DNA of 64,000 bases, from positions 558,001 through 622,000 of the forward strand of contig NAJO01000022.1 in NCBI GenBank assembly GCA_002077065.1. Direction: 5' to 3'. Positions 1-9,283 of the stretch are shown here, in pieces (the stretch's first letter is position 1; every line of letters begins with the position of its first letter). Made by a program: the position numbers and the translations under genes. The notes beneath the pieces are model-generated. The model saw only the letters and a program-made list of their open reading frames with translations, was not told where the DNA came from and did no database searches. Origin of the DNA: Cryoendolithus antarcticus. Taxonomy: Eukaryota > Ascomycota > Dothideomycetes > Cladosporiales > Cladosporiaceae.

Positions 1-2257
1 GCTCACCCTTCCCCATCTCCTCAAGTCCCTTTGCCACGACTTCGGGCCTCCACTTTCCCAGATGCTTCCCTGCCAATGCCCTCGCATCCTCATTGTTCCG
101 CCACAAGCCCTCAAGCGCATCCAGCGCCAGCTCTCTCACCGGCGGTCTGAACATAACGAGGTAAAGGAGGGCTTGCACCACCAGCCCGACGCGCTCAGGA
201 TCGTCGGCCACTCTCTCTATCCGCGGAAAGACACCAGCGGGAAGGGACGGGATTTCTGAAAGCAGCCTGATCAAGATCTTGTTGTCTTTCGTGTCGAGGT
301 AAGGGATCAGCGAGTCCAACAGCCGCAGCGTGAGGGCCGTGTAAGTATGCGTCTGCTCCTCCGGTGTTGGCGTTGGGTTACCATTGCCGTTTGCAGCGTC
401 GGGAGGGTGAGCACCGCGGTAGGCAAGCGTATCGCAGTACCACTCCTCACTCAGCCAGGCTATGGCGACATTGATCCGTCTCCGAAAGTCTTCCATAATG
501 TAGCTTAGCAGGGTTTCTCGAATGCGAGAGGAGAGATTGTGTGGTGGTGCTTTGATCAAGCTACGATCGCCATTTTCTTGTTTCGCATCGTCGGAGTCGT
601 CAGTAAGGCCGAAGGGTGCGCGCGTCGCGATCCGAGTTAGGAGTGTGATCCAGTGGTCTCTGTCGTGCGCTGTGCTCGTAGAGCGGGTGAAACCTTTACT
701 TACTTCAGCCTTTTTGGCGGGCTTGATCTTAGCTTCTTCGTCTAGGTCGCGGAGCGTGGAGAAGACTCGCACTAGAGCAGTCTTGGTGTACTCTTCCTTC
801 TCAAAGTCGTCCATCGGAGGCGGAGCGGGGAGCTTGAAAGGGCCGATCGCGATGCCAGGACCGGCAATGTCTTCGGGGGGCATCTGATCGAGACGGTTCA
901 TGACCTGCTCTACGTCGCCTTCTTGGAAGGCGGAGGCTGGATCGTAGTCATCTTCGTCGTCTCCTAGTAATCCACGGGCTGCTGATCGTGCATCTAGGGG
1001 TGGCGGTCGGCTGAGGTTTAGTAGCCGCTCCGAGATGATCTTCGTTGCTGCGACGAACTTTGCAGGATCTATCGATGCAAGCAGAGGGGGTACGAGCTGG
1101 GCGACGTACGGCAAGGGTATTTGCTCTACGTGAAAGCTCGTCACGGCTCGATCGTTTGAGAGCGTGAACAGCTGCGCGAGGGTCGAACCTGGTGGTATGT
1201 ATGTCGGTATTGGTGGTGCGTGTTGTGCATTGCGCGTGCCGTTGACCGTCGCTCCTTCAATGCGCTGCCGCTTGACATCATCTAAGCCATCCGTCGGCTC
1301 GTCTGGTGCAGGACGCTTGAGCTGCTTTGTCTCTGTGAAAGCTTGGGCAAGCAGAGCACGAAGCCGGTCGACATGCTGCATTATCCGTCCTGCCAGATTG
1401 TTCTGCGGGTTTCGCTTCATGGCATTGAGCAGAAATGACATTGTAGTCCTCGTCATACTTCGCACAGCGACCTTGTCCTTCCCCGATGCCGTCCCGCTTG
1501 CCAACTTGAGCGGATTGAAATTCAACACAGTCCCCAAGATCTTGCTCCCAACACTTGGCCTTCGCTGCACAATCGTCGCCAGCGCATTCAACGTCGCTGT
1601 CACTAGTAGAGCGTCCACAGAGTTCTCCTGCAGCACGAACATCAAGCGATCTAGCAGCCCACTCGCCTCCGCCTCCAAGTTTCCGACCTTCAGCACGCTA
1701 TGCTCACTGGGCACGAGCGCGAGACTGATCTCATTCTGCTCCTGCCGTCTCGGGTCCGCTACGAGTCCTGCAGTCTGCACCTGTACCACAATCGCAGCAA
1801 ACTTGACACAGCAGATTTGCACTCCTGCAGGTCCAGCATCCATGCGCCGTAGAATGCTAGACTTGATCGCGGCCATGGTGCCCCACATCTCCTCGTCTGA
1901 AGTGTTCATCACGTGTCTGAAGACGAGCGGGTAGACACTCGCTGCGCATTGCACTGCGCTCTTCACGACCGCCGGATCCTCTTCCTGTCCGAGCTCCAGC
2001 TTCCGACATAAGTAGCTTTTCAATGTGCTCATCACGCTGCTGCTGCCAATCACCTTCTCTTTCTGCTCTGCGCTGAAGACGGGTGAAGCAAATGCCTCCG
2101 CGAGGAAGTCGGCGCCCCATCGTCGCTGCTCGACTGGAGTGGCGGGACCGACTACGGGCAGCACACCAGGGATGACTTGAGGATAGATAGATGGGTCGCG
2201 AAGGCAGATGTCACGTGCCGAGCTCAATTGCTTCACAACGTCCGCTGGGGAGCCCAT
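1..2257 (-). CDS. PTA1: Pta1/symplekin, pre-mRNA 3'-end processing scaffold (3' end cut by window edge)
   Basis: This gene encodes the symplekin/Pta1 scaffold of the nuclear cleavage and polyadenylation factor. One uninterrupted frame of about 752 codons runs leftwards from the ATG at 2255-2257 and leaves the window without a stop, so the C-terminus is missing. The N-terminal 300 or so residues form a helical HEAT-like region typical of the Pta1/symplekin N-terminal domain. A charged linker near residues 320-345 (KRPAPDEPTDGLDDVKRQR) may act as a nuclear localisation signal. Near residues 590-605 is the family signature RRINVAIAWLSEEWY, which I recognise from fungal Pta1 proteins. A perfect-looking donor (GTAAGT) lies in the coding sequence near 700, but removing the implied 44 nt would break the frame, so I treat the gene as intronless here. 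COA3 is transcribed divergently. Confidence is high for the family. Confidence 0.9.
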   Translation of the reverse strand, partial: MGSPADVVKQLSSARDICLRDPSIYPQVIPGVLPVVGPATPVEQRRWGADFLAEAFASPVFSAEQKEKVIGSSSVMSTLKSYLCRKLELGQEEDPAVVKSAVQCAASVYPLVFRHVMNTSDEEMWGTMAAIKSSILRRMDAGPAGVQICCVKFAAIVVQVQTAGLVADPRRQEQNEISLALVPSEHSVLKVGNLEAEASGLLDRLMFVLQENSVDALLVTATLNALATIVQRRPSVGSKILGTVLNFNPLKLASGTASGKDKVAVRSMTRTTMSFLLNAMKRNPQNNLAGRIMQHVDRLRALLAQAFTETKQLKRPAPDEPTDGLDDVKRQRIEGATVNGTRNAQHAPPIPTYIPPGSTLAQLFTLSNDRAVTSFHVEQIPLPYVAQLVPPLLASIDPAKFVAATKIISERLLNLSRPPPLDARSAARGLLGDDEDDYDPASAFQEGDVEQVMNRLDQMPPEDIAGPGIAIGPFKLPAPPPMDDFEKEEYTKTALVRVFSTLRDLDEEAKIKPAKKAEVSKGFTRSTSTAHDRDHWITLLTRIATRAPFGLTDDSDDAKQENGDRSLIKAPPHNLSSRIRETLLSYIMEDFRRRINVAIAWLSEEWYCDTLAYRGAHPPDAANGNGNPTPTPEEQTHTYTALTLRLLDSLIPYLDTKDNKILIRLLSEIPSLPAGVFPRIERVADDPERVGLVVQALLYLVMFRPPVRELALDALEGLWRNNEDARALAGKHLGKWRPEVVAKGLEEMGKGE

Positions 2258-2676
2258 GGCGGTGCTGACGGTAAAGATGCACGCTCCTTCCGACCTGAGC
2301 CTCCGGCGACTAGCTCACTCGCTACAACGGTGCACGCCAGAACGTCTATGAACAGCAAGTAAAGGGACAGCCGGGGATGGAGTTGAGCATATCAGGGTGT
2401 GTCCTGGTGAGGTGTCGTTGGCGTCGATAGAGCATTCGCTGAAGGTGGCTGGCGGGAGCGATCACGGAGGGGAAGAGGAAGTAGGAGTGGTCAGTGAATG
2501 TATGTGCACGAAATACTAGATTGTTAACAGTGAGGTCGAGAGCCGGCATCGCGTTCTCTCATCGCGCGTGCGAAGCTTTCGGTCCAGTCCGGCGCTAGTA
2601 TGTCTTGCAGTAGTCACTACACATTGAACGAGCAGACGACTGCGCCAATAGCCTCAAGCCACTCATACTTGCCATT
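2258..2676. promoter_or_regulatory. Divergent promoter region between PTA1 and COA3
   Basis: These 419 bp separate two divergently transcribed housekeeping genes and must hold both promoters. I see no convincing ORF, TATA box or repeat in it. Confidence 0.4.
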
Positions 2677-3049
2677 ATGCCTCTCGGACGGTGCGTATAT
2701 CAGGTCGTTGCCCTACTTCACGTTACTGACAGATCTCAGAGTCCCCCAGTCTTCCTACTACGATGCCCAGAATCGCCCCACAGCAGCCCTCTACCGAGCA
2801 CGACAACCCTACCTCATCCGAAATACGATAACAGGGCTATGTATCATGGGCTTCGTGGCGGGTGTTTGTACGTCTCACGTTATGCGAGGGAAGAATGATG
2901 TAGAATGGGACTAACACTCGGACGCAGATAGCTACACTATCCGAGCAATAGGACAGGACGATTTCAGCGACATACCCATGCCAGATGCGCCTGTGCAGAG
3001 CGGAGCGCTCGTGGGGAGTTCGGGGAGTGCGCCGGCCAAAAAGCAATGA
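2677..3049 (+). CDS. COA3: Cytochrome c oxidase assembly factor 3 (COA3), mitochondrial
   Basis: Coa3 is a small inner-membrane protein that binds newly made Cox1 during assembly of respiratory complex IV. Three exons (2677-2690, 2740-2867, 2928-3049) join to 87 aa with phases that fit exactly. The first exon encodes only MPLG plus two bases. Intron 1 (49 nt) carries a CTGAC branch site and intron 2 (60 nt) a CTAAC site. The product shows the family pattern SYYD..N..TAAL.RAR.PYLI.N.ITG before a single membrane segment at about residues 32-52. It then has YTIRAIGQDDFSDIPMPDAP, the conserved intermembrane-space tail. Length and order match fungal COA3. The open frames here that read through the introns are artefacts. 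Confidence 0.92.
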
Positions 3050-3314
3050 TGACCGATCCAGGACGAGGTTATCAATACAGGACTGTACAGGGCATAGGGA
3101 TGATTGCATGGGCGGCGTTGGGGGCATATCAAGCTGGATGGGCATATACATATGTTATGCTGGAAGATCGCGTTTCAACAGGCATGACATGGAACATCCT
3201 GGCCAGTGACGCAAAGCATCGAGATCGCGATGCATGGGCAGAACGCGGTTGTTCAGTGTCCTTTGATCATATGTACACTCTACACTCCCAGCCTTCCTCA
3301 TGACTACACAGACC

Positions 3315-4107
3315 CTACGAGTCCACGGCCGCGGGCGTGATCTTCGCAAAGTCCTTCACCGGCTGCTCCCTTGGCACTCGGTTACTCCTCAGCTGCTCCA
3401 GCTTCTCTTCTTGTGCCTCATTGCTTTCCTTCTGATACTTCGCGATCAGCTGATCGATGTTCGCGCTGCCATGTCCCGCAGGTACATTGTAAGGCGAGCC
3501 AGTGTTGAAGATCCTGCGCGGATCACGTCAGTATCGTCGTCTAACATTCGTTCCTTCCAATATATCGGCTATTTCCGTATCCCGTCCTACGAGCGATACG
3601 CCATCCTGACGGCTCCTCTCTATTCTCATGCCCGCGTTCTCGCACTACAGCTTCAATCCGCGGGGCGACTCACTCAGGGAACCTCAAATCCACATGCCGA
3701 ACCGCCGCACTCGCCTCGTTCAAGAACAACACCCGATCGCTCGCCGCCTGCTCAATCATCTGCGTATGCACATCGTTCCGCTGCGCCCACTTCTCCTCAT
3801 ACCCATTGTACGTATCCGTGATCAGCCGCGTGATTGAAGATGTATCGTAGGATCCGGCGCCGGTGTAGTTGAGCGTGAGGAAGAGGATCGGGATTGCTGT
3901 GAGGGTGATGTAGAAGCCGGCCTAGATAGGGAAGGACGGTTAGTGGGAGGGGCGGAGGGGGTAGAGGGGGACACGCACGCCGAAGGACTCGTTGACTGGG
4001 GTGCTGGGGGGATGGGAGGAGTGCGAGTCGAAGCGGCGTTGGGGGTGCTGCAGAGGTTGCCGCAGCTGACGCGCAGCCCGGGGGACGGCTCTTCGTATTG
4101 AGTGCAT
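3315..4107 (-). CDS. Fungal mitochondrial protein resembling a complex I accessory subunit (17.8 kDa type)
   Basis: Three exons on the minus strand (4107-3979, 3921-3674, 3513-3315) give a 191-aa protein. The N-terminus (MHSIRRAVPRAARQLRQ) is rich in Arg and Ala and looks like a matrix-targeting presequence. The segment TPVNESFG, then a single membrane helix (AGFYITLTAIPILFLTL), is followed by WAQRNDVHTQMIEQAASDR and, after the last intron, FNTGSPYNVPAG. This series of motifs agrees with my memory of a fungal-specific NADH:ubiquinone oxidoreductase subunit, but I could not check the exact subunit, so no symbol is given. Intron phases agree at both junctions. It converges on COA3 with 265 bp between the stop codons. 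An alternative is an unassigned inner-membrane protein of the same family. Confidence 0.75.
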
Positions 4108-4515
4108 CGTGTGTGAGACGGAGAGAAGTAGAGCCCTGTGCGCATAGGACATGGAGCTCGTTGTGGTGCTGTGAGGTCGAACGCTCGCTTACAGCGGGAA
4201 CGTCCGAAAGTCTGTTCTGCGACTTCACCACACGTCCATGGGTTTGCTGTGTTTGGCTGATTACGAAGCACACACGATATGTGAGGGCAGCTGATGGTAT
4301 CTCTCATACTTTCATACTGCTATCGAGCCTGAGGGCTGTCTCATCCAGCCCAATGTCTGCAGCAGTGCTGTGTCAGGCCCCCAACACGAGCAGCTATGTT
4401 GTCCCACGCCCACGGTAGTCAAATCGCCATCGAACGAGGCGGCATGTAGCTCCATGAGTAGCACAAAGCTCCACCTCTCCACTCAGTTTTGTTCTCTCGA
4501 TTTCAGACCGTCCGC
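4108..4515. other. Intergenic stretch, nothing recognised
   Basis: These 408 bp lie between the 5' end of the complex I-like gene and the 3' end of the Myb-like gene. Overlapping open frames here are shadows without codon-level support. No repeat or RNA gene is seen. Confidence 0.4.
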
Positions 4516-5036
4516 TCACGCCTCCCCAACAGCATCCTCGAAGTGGGAATCAGCGACAAAATCGCCGCCCTGCTCACCCTCCTCTCCAGCCTCCCCACCC
4601 TCATCATCAGAGGTTTTCTCCTGCTTCACCGGGTCCCCCTTCTTATTCCTGACATACTTCTTCTGCTTCTTAGCAGGCGTCGGGCTCGCCTCGTCATCAT
4701 CCTCCCCGTCAGCAGCAGCCTGCACTTTCTTGCCTGTTCTCCAAAGTCAGCAAGCGCATTTCACTCACTCGCGGGGAAAGACTCACCGCGCTTCTTGCCG
4801 CTCTTCGGCGTAGTAGCCTCCCCACCGCCCATCTTAGCAGACATCTCCACAGCGGCCTTCTTAGCCGCGCGAAATTTGTGCTCGAGGCCGCTGGCCGAGA
4901 TCCCTAGCTCAGCAGACATCAGGTTGTAGTGCGCATTGCCGACGATCGTGCCGCTCTGCTTGTGCAGTGCTGCGAGGAGCGCGACGATCATATCAGCTGG
5001 ATAGGTCTTGTCGGCGAGGGAGGTGTCTTTGGCCAT
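4516..5036 (-). CDS. Small Myb/SANT-like nuclear protein with acidic tail
   Basis: Two exons (5036-4787 and 4733-4516, 53 nt intron) encode 155 aa. Residues 12-65 form a predicted three-helix segment (YPADMIVALLAALHK, then MSAELGISASGLEHKFRAAKK). It resembles a small Myb/SANT-like fungal domain in which a short helical unit is followed by a basic end. Residues 75-110 carry lysine clusters (KSGKKRGKK, AKKQKKYVRNKK) that look like nuclear localisation signals. The last 45 residues are acidic (DDEGGEAGEEGEQGG). Such short proteins are common in Pezizomycotina and lack an assigned role. Chromatin or DNA binding is inference only. Confidence 0.7.
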
Positions 5037-6067
5037 TGTGTTAGTTGATAAGGTAGTGTAGTTGTAAGTTGGTGTTGAATATTGATGCGGGTTGGGTATA
5101 GGACGAGTAGATGGTGGTGGGTGAAGGGGAGGGAAGTGTAAGTTGCAAGCAGGCTGCTACGCAAGCCCATACCGCTGCGCTTCCGCGGCCTTCTTTTCAC
5201 GTGCAAGTGCTGGGCAGATTGAAGTGAGCTCGCCTCGCCCGAGCAAGTCACATAATTTTGTATGGACACGCCGGGAGCCGCCTGCTTCCAAAGCTTCACA
5301 TCAATCCATCACTCGGATATTTGGCAGGGTTCGTGCGATTGTTCGGTGCTCTGAGCGGAGAGAGCGCAAGGCATTAAATAATTGTATAAGGCAGCATCAA
5401 CCCGTGAGTCACTTCTTGTTGGATTTATTGGGTCGATTGGCATTCACCACAAGATGCTGAGATTTACACGTCAACATACATCTTGAATCTTGCAGTCTAC
5501 TCACCCTAGCTCCAAAGGCCAATAAACACCTCATCACCCCGTCTCATTCACTCGATCAGCAGCAGCCAGCTGCAGGGGTATAAGCGAGCGAACCCATCAA
5601 CATCGTCCCGCGAAGAACGCCCATCCTCCCAAAATTCAATCCATTCTCTCCCGCGTAACACCTTCTCTGGCTGTGAAGCCGCCATCTCCATCCTCCATCC
5701 CGATGTACTGGTTCCTCACTTGCGTTTGCGCATCATGAACATCGTAGCGCGGCAAGCGAAGACCAATTCTTTCCGGTCGTGACCAGCTCCCGATTGTCGC
5801 GAGTTCTCAAGCCACTAAGGTTCGGGTCTCGAATGCCTTAGTTCGAGACTTGCGAGTTTGGCGACATTGAACACGGTGCACTCAACCGAATATGCTTTCC
5901 TGAGGCGGTTCAGGTGCAAGAAAGCGTAGCGGTGAGTCTTGCCGAATCTGACGGACCCGCGGCTTGTATTTCTTCTTGGAGGCAGGCACTTCAGATCCGT
6001 TACTCGAGCTCGTGGCTTTGGCTTTTGGCTCGCGCTTGACCTGCAACGACACGTCCTTCGACATCTC
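5037..6067. other. Intergenic stretch downstream of hapB
   Basis: This kilobase separates the Myb-like gene's start from the hapB stop. The right part (5882-6067) continues the hapB frame after its stop as a protein-like reading frame (see findings). The rest shows no supported gene. Confidence 0.4.
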
Positions 6068-7138
6068 CTAAATGTCGTCTTCAGCATCGCCGTCCTGGTC
6101 CTCCTCGTCGCTAAGCCTCTTGACCTTCTTCCCACCACCGTTCTTCTTGCCATTCAACTTTCGCTTGACATGCTCTGTGGCACTACCGTTGATGGCAGCA
6201 AGATCCTCCGGGGTGAGATCTGCGAAATTCGTGACGCCCTTTGCGTCCATCGCGGCGACTTCGTCCGCAGTCAAGAACCTACCACCCGGTCCGCGAGGTC
6301 TACGCATAGCATGATTGTGTCGGGACTCGTGCAGGTACGGCTTGCGGCCTTTACTGGTCAGTCGAAGCGCCTCCTCGAGCTTGCTACGCGCCATGCGCCG
6401 CTTCAGGATCCGGTGAAACTGCTTCGCGTTGACATACAACGGCGACTCTTCTGCCGTACCTGCAGGGGCTGCATCTGGCGATTGCTGCGTTGGCTGCTGT
6501 GGAGGAGCTGGCTGGGGTGGCTGCTGCACGGAGGGCCGAGGCGGTTGAATCATGGGCTGCGGTTGTTGAGATGGCAGTGATGTCGGGACTTGCATCGCCT
6601 GTGACATCCTTCGCTGTTGCTGCATCTGTTGCTGCATCTGCGGGGGCACACCGACCGGCATAGATTGTGCGGGAGGCATATTCATCTGGGACGACATACT
6701 ACCCGGCACGTGCATCTGTCCTGAGCGCGGTGATGGTGGACTCGGTCGCTGTAATCCAGATCCATCCTGTTTCATGTGCTGCAGCCTCGGTGATGTTTGA
6801 TGCATCGGCCCAGGCATGGGCATGCCTGGCATCGAGTATGGCTGACCGAAGCCAGACGCTGCGGCCGTAGCTGCCATGGCGGCTTGCTGCTTTTGTGTCT
6901 GCGTGGTCTCCATCGGCATTGCGTACGGCTGCTGCATGCTATACTGTTGACCAGGGTAGACCATGTGATTCATCATGCCAGTCTGTGCCATGGCCGGATC
7001 CTGAGGGTGCTGTCCAAAGTGAGGTTGCTGTTGCTGTTGACTGTGCAAGATTGGGCTTGCTTGTTGTGGATGTTGTTGGTGAGGATGTTGTTGATGAGGA
7101 TAAGGTGGAGCTTGTTGATACTGCGAATAAGCCTCCAT
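6068..7138 (-). CDS. hapB: CCAAT-binding complex subunit HapB (NF-YA/Hap2)
   Basis: A single exon of 356 aa starts at the ATG at 7138. HapB is the sequence-specific subunit of the heterotrimeric CCAAT-binding factor and acts in the nucleus with HapC and HapE. The first 220 residues are a low-complexity Gln/Pro/Met-rich activation-type region. Residues about 230-290 hold the full NF-YA core: the subunit-association helix ([20 protein letters not shown]) followed by the DNA-binding part with [19 protein letters not shown] and GPGGRF. A basic stretch ([16 protein letters not shown]) and an acidic tail end the protein. The gene lies alone, with more than 2 kb of non-coding sequence upstream. The TAG stop is followed by a further 61 in-frame codons before the next stop. 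Confidence 0.95.
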   Translation of the reverse strand: MEAYSQYQQAPPYPHQQHPHQQHPQQASPILHSQQQQQPHFGQHPQDPAMAQTGMMNHMVYPGQQYSMQQPYAMPMETTQTQKQQAAMAATAAASGFGQPYSMPGMPMPGPMHQTSPRLQHMKQDGSGLQRPSPPSPRSGQMHVPGSMSSQMNMPPAQSMPVGVPPQMQQQMQQQRRMSQAMQVPTSLPSQQPQPMIQPPRPSVQQPPQPAPPQQPTQQSPDAAPAGTAEESPLYVNAKQFHRILKRRMARSKLEEALRLTSKGRKPYLHESRHNHAMRRPRGPGGRFLTADEVAAMDAKGVTNFADLTPEDLAAINGSATEHVKRKLNGKKNGGGKKVKRLSDEEDQDGDAEDDI

Positions 7139-8866
7139 GATGTCGAAGTCTCCGGGAGATCAACACTCGGCACGAGCGAGAAGGTTGCTGTACGCGCCGC
7201 GAGAGGGCGTTGATAAGTCTTGACGCGGTCGTCAGTTCAGGTCGCGCGATGACTCGTCACTGTTGCGGCCCAAGTGAGGCGTATTGGTCGGAAGACCCTA
7301 GAGGCGGCCACGACGCGTGCAGACCGCGTTTATGCTGCTGCGAATCACGAGCAGTCGGATACAGCGCACCGGAGCGTGGCAAACACCTGGTGCCGAAGAG
7401 GCGGTGCAGTATTGGAGATAAGGTTTAGGTTGACAGTGATGGTACGCAAAATTCCTCGATGAGGCGTACCAGTCAGAGAGCAGCCGAAGTAGCGGGACCT
7501 AAGCGGAACGTGTGTTAGCGATGATGCGCATGTTGAGTATAGAAAGTAATTGGGCGCTGATGTAGGCGGTGGCAGGGGAGGCAGCTCTAAGTCTGCGCGA
7601 ACAGCAGAGCGGCGCCAATGGATGTGCGAGATGTGCACGAGACGAGTCGGCTGCCAGCGCATCAACCGCGCGCTTGCTGCTTGCACCGCCACATGCTCGC
7701 AATGCGGTGACGAACTCGACTCAAATCGTTAGGCGAAATTGATGAGGCTGGTCTGGCCGTGATGCATGACTTCTGTGCGTGATGATGACGGTCTGCGTGC
7801 GCGCTCGGGATCCCATCACAGCGGTCCGATACGAGCAGTTACCCGCTCACAGCATGCGTAGCCTGTGTGCCGAGTGCGCCATATTGCTTTCGTAAAAGCA
7901 GACACGTGAGAGGCACATTGCGCAGCTTACCTGAGCTCGTCCGATGTCCGTACACCGATAGTGATGACCTGCGTCTGCACTGGTCAGCGCTGCTCATTAC
8001 CGTGTGGTTCCATTGCCGTTCAGGTACACTTCGCGCGGCGACGTCATATTCGCGACAAGGCGACAGCGACAGGCTCGCAATGGTCCCAGCAATTCACCGC
8101 GAGGCTGACTCTCGCAGCAGTGGATGGTCACGGGAGGGGACGGTGATGTGCGTACCTGGCAGCTTACTCGTCGCTCGTCGCGTGCGACTGAGACACGCGT
8201 GGGTGTGCGCGCGGGCGTGTGTTTGTCGTGTAGTGCCGTGAAAACTGGCGGCGGGAACAGCCCGATAGGATGATGGATCTTGGAGACAGAGGCGCCAAAT
8301 CACAAGTCAGGGAAGGAAGTGGACGAGGAAGTGGCCAATTATGAGAAGGAGCGCTTCAGATTTGCCCAGTTTCGAGGAGGCGCGGGCCGAAGGATGCTTG
8401 GCGTTTTACAGCCTTATGGCCTAAAGTCAAGATCAGGCACATTTACTTCCATATACTTCCAGAAAGCGGAGGAGGATGAACGTGAAGTCGAGACATGGCC
8501 GCCGAACCATGTTGTCACTAGAGCAGCTTAGATGGAATTCAACACTGTATGTTGATCGCACAGGATCCGCTCTGCCGTGCGACAGTAACGTCGGAAGAGC
8601 CTCAAACGTGTCGATCGCGCTTTCCTTCCAAGATGCGCACACCGACGACCACGCTTGCGTTCACTTGATGTGCCCTCAAACGTTGCCAGGCTACAACTGA
8701 GCAGACGGCGCTTCCATCCAGGACAAGACCTGCCTACCGATTCTGTCCATGCGCAGCCTTGTCGCAGTGAACCTCCGCCGGACACGGCCGGGCCGCTCGA
8801 GTTCGTAGTTCCGATCCTGTACAACCATCTGACGCACGCTACTGCCTCACGTGGCCAATACGCCCT

Positions 8867-9098
8867 CACGCGAATGACAGAAGAAGCGGACCTCTCGAGA
8901 GCACCGGGCAGTCGATAACGCTAGTATACACACCGCTGTGTTGACGAATAGATGTGAATGCCGCCTGCGAGAGATGCTGAATAAGATCACCCCTCTCGTC
9001 GACAGCCTAAGTAGATACATACACTTGCGGCACGGCATGCAACAGCATCTTCGTTCACGGTGGATTGCTGAGCGATCCGCCCTCTTAGCACTCGTGTG
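8867..9098. mobile_element. MITE-like element, copy 1
   Basis: This 232 bp segment starts CACGCGAATGACAG and ends with the imperfect inverse of the same sequence; the terminal inverted repeats are about 26 bp. It is flanked by the same 5 bp, GCCCT, on both sides (8862-8866 and 9099-9103). A diverged copy of exactly the same length is at 35966-36197. Shared internal blocks include CATACACTTGCGG. It encodes nothing, so it would be non-autonomous. Confidence 0.65.
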
Positions 9099-9120
9099 GC
9101 CCTCTTGTCAGGGCCACACG
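9093..9120. repeat. Perfect 11-bp hairpin at the right end of the inverted-repeat element
   Basis: The arms CGTGTGGCCCT (9093-9103) and AGGGCCACACG (9110-9120) are perfect reverse complements around a 6-nt loop. The left arm covers the last bases of the mobile element and its 5-bp flank. No gene ends here, so a terminator role is not implied. Confidence 0.6.
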
Positions 9121-9283
9121 TAGTTGGCAGATCCTTGGATCAGAAATGTACGAGTCCCATCGTGATGATCAACGTACGTGAGCATCTCGGTGCTGCCGAG
9201 ACACTGGAGTCTACCTATGGCATCATTTCGTGACTTCTAAGTGCCATGAAACTGTCTGAGTTTCCTGTTTCACAATTCCAATG

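Larger units (their letters stand above)
7139..9283. other. Long intergenic region upstream of hapB
   Basis: More than 2 kb without a supported gene lies between hapB and the M6 protease. All open frames are short, overlap on both strands and lack family signatures. It holds a 232 bp inverted-repeat element (8867-9098) and a hairpin at its edge, both listed separately. The hapB promoter and leader must lie in the left part. Confidence 0.5.

Noticed and set aside
680..730. A 44-nt intron in PTA1 with a GTAAGT donor
   Set aside because: Removing it breaks the frame, while reading through keeps conserved sequence on both sides.
1164..1934. A 256-codon plus-strand open frame
   Set aside because: It is antisense to the clearly conserved PTA1 frame and shows no family pattern.
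7210..8700. Several overlapping open frames of 60-124 codons
   Set aside because: They overlap on both strands, lack ATG starts or motifs in many cases and show no spliced model that gives a known family.
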